Part shown: positions 58,601 to 64,000 of the stretch, in pieces | Position numbering within the stretch: the first letter of the stretch is position 1 | Layout of the letters: every line of letters starts with the position of its first letter | Assembly: GCA_963821495.1 (NCBI GenBank) | Contig: CAWGEA010000003.1 | Location: 1,302,001 to 1,366,000, forward strand | Reading direction: 5' to 3' | Length of the DNA: 64,000 nucleotides | From: AC-32 sp963821495 | Lineage (GTDB): Bacteria; Actinomycetota; Thermoleophilia; Gaiellales; Gaiellaceae | Notes under the pieces: generated by a model | What the model was told of the DNA's origin: nothing | The model's database searches: none | The model's input: only the letters and a program-made list of their open reading frames with translations | Position numbers and translations under genes: made by a program

Positions 58601-58628
58601 TCCTGCGGCCGATGCTAACGTCGGGCTC

Positions 58629-61600
58629 GTGGACGCGCTCGCGCCGTTCTCCGCCGAGACGCGCGCCTGGTTCGAGCAGGCCTTCGACGGCCCGACGCCG
58701 GCGCAGGAGCTCGGCTGGCCGGCAATCGCACGAGGCGGCCACACGCTGATCCAGGCTCCGACCGGCTCCGGCAAGACGCTCGCCGCCTTCCTCTACGGGA
58801 TCGACCGGCTCAACGCGCGGCCGGGCCAGGGCCTGCGCCTGCTCTACGTCTCGCCGCTGAAGGCGCTCAACTACGACATCGAGCGCAACCTGCGCGGCCC
58901 GCTCGCCGGCCTGCGCTCCGAGCTGCGCGTCGGGGTTCGCACCGGCGACACGCCGCAGAAGGAGCGCGCCGCGATGCTGCGCAACCCGCCCGACATCCTG
59001 ATCACCACGCCGGAGTCGCTCTTCCTGCTGCTCACCTCGCAGGCGCGAGAGACGCTGCGCTCGGTCGAGACGGTGATCGTCGACGAGGTGCACGCCGTCG
59101 CGGGCACCAAGCGCGGCGCCCACCTCGCCCTGTCGCTCGAGCGTCTCGCGCGGCTGGTCGGGAAGCCCGTGCAGCGCGTGGGGCTCTCAGCCACCCAGCG
59201 CCCGCTGGAGGAGATCGGCCGCTTCGTCTCGGGCGGCCGTGAGATCGAGCTGGTCGACGCGGGCCGCGCCAAGGAGCTCGACCTGAAGGTCGTCGTGCCG
59301 CTCGACGACATGCGCGAGCCGGAGGAGCAGCAGTCGATCTGGCCGTCGATCTACCCGGAGATCCTCGAGCTCGTCCGCGCCCACCGCTCGACGATCGTCT
59401 TCGTCAACAACCGCCGTCTCGCCGAACGCCTCGCGCTGCGGCTGAACGAGCTGGCCTCGGCGGACGGCGACACCGGCAAAGCCGGTGCCGCCTCCCAGGC
59501 GACATCGCCGGAGATCGCGCGCGCCCACCACGGCTCGCTGGCGCGCGAGCAGCGCGTCGAGGTCGAGGAGCTGTTGAAGCGGGGCGCGATCCCGTGTCTG
59601 GTCGCCACTTCGTCGCTGGAGCTCGGGATCGACATGGGCGCGGTCGATCTCGTGATCCAGGTCGAGTCGCCGAAGTCGGTCGCGCGCGGGCTGCAGCGCG
59701 TCGGCCGCGCCGGCCACGAGCTGGGCGCGGTCTCACGTGGCCGCATCTTCCCGAAGTTCCGTGCCGACCTGCTCGAGTCGGCGGTGGTCGCGCGGCGCAT
59801 GCTCGACGGCGCGATCGAGGAGACGAAGATCCCGCGCAACCCGCTCGACGTGCTCGCGCAGCAGATCGTCGGCATCTGCGCCGACGAGGAGATCGCAGTC
59901 GACGAGCTGCACGCGCTGGTGCGAGGCGCCTACCCGTTCGCCAACCTCTCCCGCGTCCAGCTCGAGAACGTGCTCGACATGCTCGACGGCCGCTATCCGT
60001 CGGACGAGTTCGCCGAGCTGCGGGCGCGCGTCGTCTGGGACCGGACCGCGAACGTCGTCAAGGGTCGGCAGGGCGCGCGGCGGCTTGCGGTCACCAACGC
60101 GGGCACGATCCCCGACCGCGGCCTGTTCGGCGTCCACCTGGTCGACGGCGGCGGCCGCGTGGGCGAGCTCGACGAGGAGATGGTCTACGAGGCGCGGGCA
60201 GGCCAGACGTTCCTGCTGGGCGCCTCGACCTGGAGAATCGAGGAGATCACCCGCGACCGCGTGCTCGTCTCGCCGGCTCCCGGGGTCCCGGGCGCGGTGC
60301 CGTTCTGGAAGGGCGAGGGCGTCGGCCGTCCCTACGAGCTCGGCGAGGCGATCGGCGCGGCCTCGCGGGAGCTGGTGGCCCTGAGCGAGGAGAAGGCGCT
60401 CGCGCGCCTGCGCGACGAGTTCACGCTCGACGACCGCGCCGCCCAGAACCTGCTCGCGTTCCTCGGCGAGCAGCAGGCCGCGACCGGTGCCGTTCCGTCG
60501 GACCGGACGATCGTGGTCGAGCGCTTCCGCGACGAGATCGGCGATTGGCGCCTCTGCATCCTCACGCCCTTCGGCGGCCGCGTGCACGCGCCGTGGGCGC
60601 TTGCGCTCGGTGCGCGCCTGCGCGAGTCGCTCGGGCTCGAGACCCAGGCGATCTGGTCGGACGACGGGATCGCCATCCACCTGCCCGACGCCGACGCGCC
60701 GCCGCCGGTCGAAGACGTGCTGCTCGACCCCGAGCAGATCGAGGACCTCGTCACGCAGGAGCTCGGCGAGACGGCGCTCTTCGGCGCGCGCTTCCGCGAG
60801 AACGCGGGCAGGGCGCTGCTGATCCCGCGCCGCCGCCCGGGCGAGCGTACGCCGCTCTGGCAGCAGCGCCTGAAGGCACAGTCGCTGCTGCAGGTCGCGA
60901 GGCGCTACCCCGCCTTCCCGGTCGTGCTCGAGACCTACCGCGAATGCCTGCAGGACGTCTTCGACCTGCCAGCGCTCAAGCGCCTGCTGCAGGGCCTGCG
61001 CACGCGGCAGATCGACCTCGTCGACGTCGAGACTCCGTCCGCCTCTCCGTACGCGGCCTCGCTGCTCTTCGACTACGTCGCCACCTACATGTACGAGGAC
61101 GACACGCCCGCGGCCGAGCGGCGGGCGCAGGCGCTCTCGCTCGACCGCGACCTGCTGCGCGAGCTGCTCGGGCAGGAGGAGCTCAGGGACCTGCTCGACT
61201 CCGACGCGGTCGCGGAGGTCGAGAGGCAGCTGCGCGGGCACGCGCGCACCGCCGACGAGCTGCACGACCTGCTGCGCAGGCGGGGAGACCTCCGGCCGGA
61301 CGAGTACGACGACGACCTCGCCGAGCCGCTTGTGGCCGAGCGGCGCGCGGTGGAGGTGCGCGTGGCGGGGGAGCGTCGCCTGATCGCGGCGGAGGACGCG
61401 GGTCGCTACCGCGATGCGGTGGGCGCGATGCCTCCAGGTGGCCTTCCCGAGGTCTTCCTCGAGGCCGAGGAGGAGCCGCTGCACACGCTGCTGCGCCGCT
61501 TCGCGCGCTCGCGCGGGCCGTTCACGACCGGGGAGGCAAACGAGCGCTTCGGCCGTGACGTCGAGCCTGTGCTGCGGGAGCTCGAGCGGCGGGACGAGCT

Positions 61601-62957
61601 CGTGCGCGGCGAGCTGCGGCCGGGCGGAAGCGAGCGCGAGTGGTGCGATCCGGAGGTGCTGCGGCGGCTGCGGCGCGCGTCCCTGGCCGCGCTGCGGCGC
61701 GAGGTCGAGCCGGCCGAGCAGGCCGCGTTCGGGCGCTTCCTGCCCAGCTGGCACGGAATCGGCAGGCGTGCGTCGCTGCGCGAGGCGCTCGTCGCCCTGC
61801 AGGGTCTGCCGCTCCCGGTCGCGCTCTGGGAGTCCGATGTCCTGCCCCGGCGCGTGCCCGGGTACCGGCCGGAGCAGCTCGACGCCCTCTGCGCCTCGGG
61901 CGAGGTGGTGTGGATCGGCGCCGGCCTCGATCGCGTCGCGGTCTACTTCCGGGAGGACGCCGCGGCGCTCGGCCCCCCGCCCGCCGCCGACCGGCCGGAA
62001 CGCGAGGTGCACGAGCGCCTGCGCGCGGCACTTGGCCGCAGTGCGCTCTTCTGGCACGACCTGCTCGACGACACGGGCCTCGAGGCGGAGGAGGCGCTGC
62101 CCGCGCTCTGGGACCTCGTCTGGGCCGGTGAGGTGACGAACGACGCCTGGACACCGCTGCGCGCGGGCCGGAGATTCAAGACCCAGGCGCAACGCCGCCG
62201 GCCGCGCCGCTTCTCGCGCCGCCGCGCGGGCGAGGTGACCGCCACGCAGGGACGCTGGTCGCCCACGGCGCGCCTCTTCCCCGGACGCCCCGACCGGCGC
62301 GCGCTCGCCGAGCTCCTGCTCGAGCGCCAGGGCATCGTCACCCGCGACGGCGTCCGCGGCGAGGGCATCCCCGGCGGCTACGGCGCCGTCTACGGCGAGC
62401 TCAAGGCGCTCGAGACGCTCGGTCTCTGCCGCCGCGGCTACTTCGTCGAGGGACTCGGCGGTGCGCAGTTCGCCCTCGGCGGCGCGGTCGAGCGGCTGCG
62501 GGAGCTGCGGCCTCGCGATACCGGAGCGCATGGCGTGGAGGCGCTCGTGCTCGCGGCCGCCGACCCGGCGCAGCCCTACGGCGCCGCGCTGCCGTGGCCG
62601 AAGCGCTTCGAGAACGGCCGCGCCGGCGAAGCCGGCACGGCCTCCAACGCGGCATCGCAAGCGAAGCCGCGGGCGCGTGCGGCACGGGTCTCGGGCGCGC
62701 ACGTGATCCTGCTCGACGGTGAGGCGGCGCTCTTCGTCGAGCGTGGCGGCCGCTCGCTCGTCCCGCTGCGCGAGCCCGAGGAGGCGTGGCTGCGCGAGGC
62801 GCTCGCCGCGCTCGTCGCGCACGTGAAGGGCGGCGGCGCGAAGCGGCTCGCGGTCGAGCGCTTCGACGGCGAGCCGGTCGGCGAATCCGAGGTCATATCG
62901 CTGCTGATGGATGCAGGCTTCGTGATCGGCCCGCGCCGGGCCGTGCTCCGGCCTTGA
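58629..62957 (+). CDS. lhr: Lhr-family ATP-dependent DNA helicase
   Basis: This is a 1442-aa protein starting at GTG. The helicase core has Walker A APTGSGKT (residues 43-50), DEVH (152-155), SATQRPLEEIG and motif VI QRVGRAGH (356-363), followed by the Lhr-specific winged-helix and beta-barrel domain. The long C-terminal region (about 850-1442) matches the Lhr-CTD with winged helices and the AlkZ-like part, which in E. coli has uracil-DNA glycosylase activity. Length is slightly below E. coli (1538) and M. tuberculosis (1513). Lhr is a 3'-5' translocase in DNA repair. Two in-frame hairpin inserts lie at about residues 279-293 and 1329-1343. Confidence 0.93.
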   Translation: MDALAPFSAETRAWFEQAFDGPTPAQELGWPAIARGGHTLIQAPTGSGKTLAAFLYGIDRLNARPGQGLRLLYVSPLKALNYDIERNLRGPLAGLRSELRVGVRTGDTPQKERAAMLRNPPDILITTPESLFLLLTSQARETLRSVETVIVDEVHAVAGTKRGAHLALSLERLARLVGKPVQRVGLSATQRPLEEIGRFVSGGREIELVDAGRAKELDLKVVVPLDDMREPEEQQSIWPSIYPEILELVRAHRSTIVFVNNRRLAERLALRLNELASADGDTGKAGAASQATSPEIARAHHGSLAREQRVEVEELLKRGAIPCLVATSSLELGIDMGAVDLVIQVESPKSVARGLQRVGRAGHELGAVSRGRIFPKFRADLLESAVVARRMLDGAIEETKIPRNPLDVLAQQIVGICADEEIAVDELHALVRGAYPFANLSRVQLENVLDMLDGRYPSDEFAELRARVVWDRTANVVKGRQGARRLAVTNAGTIPDRGLFGVHLVDGGGRVGELDEEMVYEARAGQTFLLGASTWRIEEITRDRVLVSPAPGVPGAVPFWKGEGVGRPYELGEAIGAASRELVALSEEKALARLRDEFTLDDRAAQNLLAFLGEQQAATGAVPSDRTIVVERFRDEIGDWRLCILTPFGGRVHAPWALALGARLRESLGLETQAIWSDDGIAIHLPDADAPPPVEDVLLDPEQIEDLVTQELGETALFGARFRENAGRALLIPRRRPGERTPLWQQRLKAQSLLQVARRYPAFPVVLETYRECLQDVFDLPALKRLLQGLRTRQIDLVDVETPSASPYAASLLFDYVATYMYEDDTPAAERRAQALSLDRDLLRELLGQEELRDLLDSDAVAEVERQLRGHARTADELHDLLRRRGDLRPDEYDDDLAEPLVAERRAVEVRVAGERRLIAAEDAGRYRDAVGAMPPGGLPEVFLEAEEEPLHTLLRRFARSRGPFTTGEANERFGRDVEPVLRELERRDELVRGELRPGGSEREWCDPEVLRRLRRASLAALRREVEPAEQAAFGRFLPSWHGIGRRASLREALVALQGLPLPVALWESDVLPRRVPGYRPEQLDALCASGEVVWIGAGLDRVAVYFREDAAALGPPPAADRPEREVHERLRAALGRSALFWHDLLDDTGLEAEEALPALWDLVWAGEVTNDAWTPLRAGRRFKTQAQRRRPRRFSRRRAGEVTATQGRWSPTARLFPGRPDRRALAELLLERQGIVTRDGVRGEGIPGGYGAVYGELKALETLGLCRRGYFVEGLGGAQFALGGAVERLRELRPRDTGAHGVEALVLAAADPAQPYGAALPWPKRFENGRAGEAGTASNAASQAKPRARAARVSGAHVILLDGEAALFVERGGRSLVPLREPEEAWLREALAALVAHVKGGGAKRLAVERFDGEPVGESEVISLLMDAGFVIGPRRAVLRP
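59464..59508. repeat. 45-bp palindromic element inside lhr, copy 1
   Basis: A 12-bp stem with one A-C mismatch and an AAA loop (59466-59492) plus a tail with CTCCCAGGCGACATCGC. In the lhr frame it encodes GDTGKAGAASQATS in a loop between RLNELAS and EIARAHHGSL, two strongly conserved segments. Copy 2 is at 62614-62658, equally long and in the same frame. See findings. Confidence 0.8.
62614..62658. repeat. 45-bp palindromic element inside lhr, copy 2
   Basis: Same length and reading frame as copy 1, about 75 percent identical. The stem has 12 pairs with one C-A mismatch, the loop is GAA, and the tail contains CTCCAACGCGGCATCGC. It encodes GRAGEAGTASNAAS in a linker before RVSGAHVILLDGEAAL. 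Two stem pairs differ from copy 1 in a compensatory way (A-T to G-C and G-C to C-G). Confidence 0.8.
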
Positions 62958-62982
62958 CACATCCGTGACGAAGGCGTAGACC
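62954..62982 (+). promoter_or_regulatory. Candidate promoter of the secreted-protein gene
   Basis: TTGACA (62954-62959), spacer of 17, TAGACC (62977-62982). The -35 box is perfect and overlaps the end of lhr; the -10 box is poor. It lies 57 bp upstream of the next start. The 5' UTR holds an AGGGGAGGGAG ribosome site. Confidence 0.45.
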
Positions 62983-63039
62983 CTCCCCGCACTGTGGGGC
63001 GCGAGGGGCCTCCAATCCAGGGGTCGCAGGGGAGGGAGC

Positions 63040-64000
63040 ATGAAACGACTTCTTGGCGGGTCGTTGGCGGCGGCCGCGGCACTGCTGCTGCTCGGCCTGT
63101 TCACCGGCTCGGCATCCGCGGCCTCGCTGAACTGCAGCGAGCCGTACGCGCTGTGCGCCGAGCCGGCCGACTCGATCGGCTACGGCGGCGAGTACACCGG
63201 CCACGACGAGCCCTCGCTGCTGTTCTACTCGAACACCGCAGGCTCCGGAAACTCGAGTCTGTACAACATGCAGCTGCCGAGCGATCCGAAGGTGCTGCCA
63301 AACCAGGCGGGCACGGCGGGAACCTGGAACTTCCAGCTCCATCCGGCCTTCTGGCTCGGGATGGCGCTCTGCGACAACCAGTCGGCGCCGGAGTTCACCC
63401 ATGACGCATGCGTGCCCGATTCCGACACGAACATCTTCGACGGCACGGATCCGAACGCCGCGGACTACATCGGCCACCATCCCGGAACCGCGTTCCTCGA
63501 AGTCCAGTTCTATCCGCCGGGCTGGGCGCCCTGGCCTCCGGGCGTCAGCTGCGACGCGAGCCAGTGGTGCGCGGCAATGGCGATCTTCAGCCTCAATCAG
63601 AACCTGAACACGGGAGTCCTGAACAACAACGACTGCCTGGGCAGTGTCGGGCTCGAGCCCGCGAACTTCGCCTTCATCACGAAGAACGGCGTTCCGCACG
63701 CTCCGCCCGCGCCGCTCAGCCAGACCGCGGGGACCTTCACCCCGGACTCCGCGACCGACCTGTTCATGAACTCGGGCGACCAGCTCTCCGTCGACGTCCA
63801 CGACGGCGCGGCCGGCCTGACGGTGATCGTCCACGACCACACGACCGGCGGCACCGGCTCGATGACCGCGAGCACGGGCAACGGCTTCGCGCAGATCCTG
63901 TACGAGCCCGCCTCGGCGACCTGCCATCAGGCCCCGTACACGTTCCGGCCGATGTACGCGACCTCGAGCGAGCACACCCGCGTCCCGTGGGCGGCGCACA
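63040..64000 (+). CDS. Large secreted protein, N-terminal part (runs off the window)
   Basis: ATG 63040 has a GGGGAGGGAG site and the frame stays open to the end, 320 codons. A signal peptide (MKRLLGGSLAAAAALLLLGL) is followed by an extracellular domain with regular Cys (LNCSEPYALCAEP, ALCDNQSAP, VSCDASQWCAAM), many Asn and aromatic residues, HHPGTAFLEVQFYPPGWAPW and a beta-rich part with SVDVHDGAAGLTVIVHDHTT. No catalytic motif is recognised in the visible part. It looks like a surface or exported protein. Confidence 0.75.
   Translation, partial: MKRLLGGSLAAAAALLLLGLFTGSASAASLNCSEPYALCAEPADSIGYGGEYTGHDEPSLLFYSNTAGSGNSSLYNMQLPSDPKVLPNQAGTAGTWNFQLHPAFWLGMALCDNQSAPEFTHDACVPDSDTNIFDGTDPNAADYIGHHPGTAFLEVQFYPPGWAPWPPGVSCDASQWCAAMAIFSLNQNLNTGVLNNNDCLGSVGLEPANFAFITKNGVPHAPPAPLSQTAGTFTPDSATDLFMNSGDQLSVDVHDGAAGLTVIVHDHTTGGTGSMTASTGNGFAQILYEPASATCHQAPYTFRPMYATSSEHTRVPWAAH

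Noticed and set aside
59733..63104. A 1123-codon open frame antisense to lhr
   Set aside because: Its translation is the Arg/Glu/Leu/Val-rich type produced by the reverse frame of GC-rich genes; lhr on the plus strand has full helicase motifs.
1..64000. tRNA, rRNA, CRISPR arrays, insertion sequences, prophage, att sites
   Set aside because: I looked for cloverleaf-like segments, regular spacer repeats, transposase or integrase motifs and found none. No region shows clear transfer signs.

Overview
The window is 64 kb of very GC-rich DNA with dense, short-spaced genes, many GTG starts and many 1-4 bp start/stop overlaps. Gene content points to a Gram-positive, high-GC actinobacterial lineage: a moeZ-cysO-cysM-mec protein-thiocarboxylate cysteine cluster, an actinobacterial-type principal sigma factor, a Tad (Flp) pilus cluster without an outer-membrane secretin, a LigD-type polymerase and a full-length bacterial Lhr helicase. 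The class Thermoleophilia (Gaiellales/Solirubrobacterales) is my best guess. That is inference from gene content; no rRNA or tRNA gene is present to confirm it.

Layout. 0-7.2 kb: the tail of an MBL-fold hydrolase, a CNNM/CorC membrane protein, a small cupredoxin, the minus-strand moeZ-cysO-cysM-mec operon, a TPR protein and the principal sigma factor followed by a strong hairpin terminator. 7.2-14 kb: a secreted protein, an M20 dipeptidase, an HxlR regulator, an HD-domain-like protein and a 1173-aa cyclase/ATPase/TPR regulator. 14-23.6 kb: an arsR-arsM-arsC operon directly beside a phosphate block (response regulator, short histidine kinase, divergent pstS, pstCAB-phoU-pstS2) and an ATP-grasp ligase. 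23.7-33.5 kb: amidohydrolase, VOC proteins, sensor kinase, membrane cyclase, a frameshifted GST, and two NarL-type regulators each next to a small protein of one family. 33.5-43.4 kb: a Tad pilus cluster (prepilin peptidase, two Flp pilins, TadE, TadG, CpaB, TadZ, TadA, a VWA-TadB fusion, TadC). 43.4-50.4 kb: small membrane and DUF proteins, acyl-CoA dehydrogenase, tandem methyltransferases, LigD polymerase and an FAD oxidoreductase, most of them head-to-tail. 50.5-58.6 kb: secreted proteins, a HhH-GPD protein, a GMC oxidoreductase damaged by several indels, a second cyclase/NB-ARC/TPR regulator, a small P-loop kinase and a HIT-like protein. 58.6-64 kb: lhr and the start of a large secreted protein that runs off the window.

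Functional links. ArsC, ArsM and ArsR form a reduction-plus-methylation arsenic system with no efflux pump, next to phosphate uptake, the usual entry route for arsenate. MoeZ, CysO, CysM and Mec fit the known thiocarboxylate route to cysteine. The Tad genes form a nearly complete pilus machine. Three class III cyclase-type proteins suggest heavy nucleotide-linked signalling.

Most notable non-gene signals: (1) two 45-bp hairpin elements in the same reading frame inside lhr, with compensatory stem changes; (2) 11-bp-periodic GT(T/C)AC repeats, PHO-box-like, at three loci; (3) a near-consensus promoter with an embedded inverted repeat that should give a leaderless arsR transcript; (4) a matching direct-repeat block upstream of both pilin genes. 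At least five genes (cysM, GST, a lipoprotein, HhH-GPD, GMC) carry frameshifts, with the densest cluster at 52.9-53.8 kb. Sequencing or assembly error is a serious possibility there. No intergenic stretch exceeds about 300 bp.
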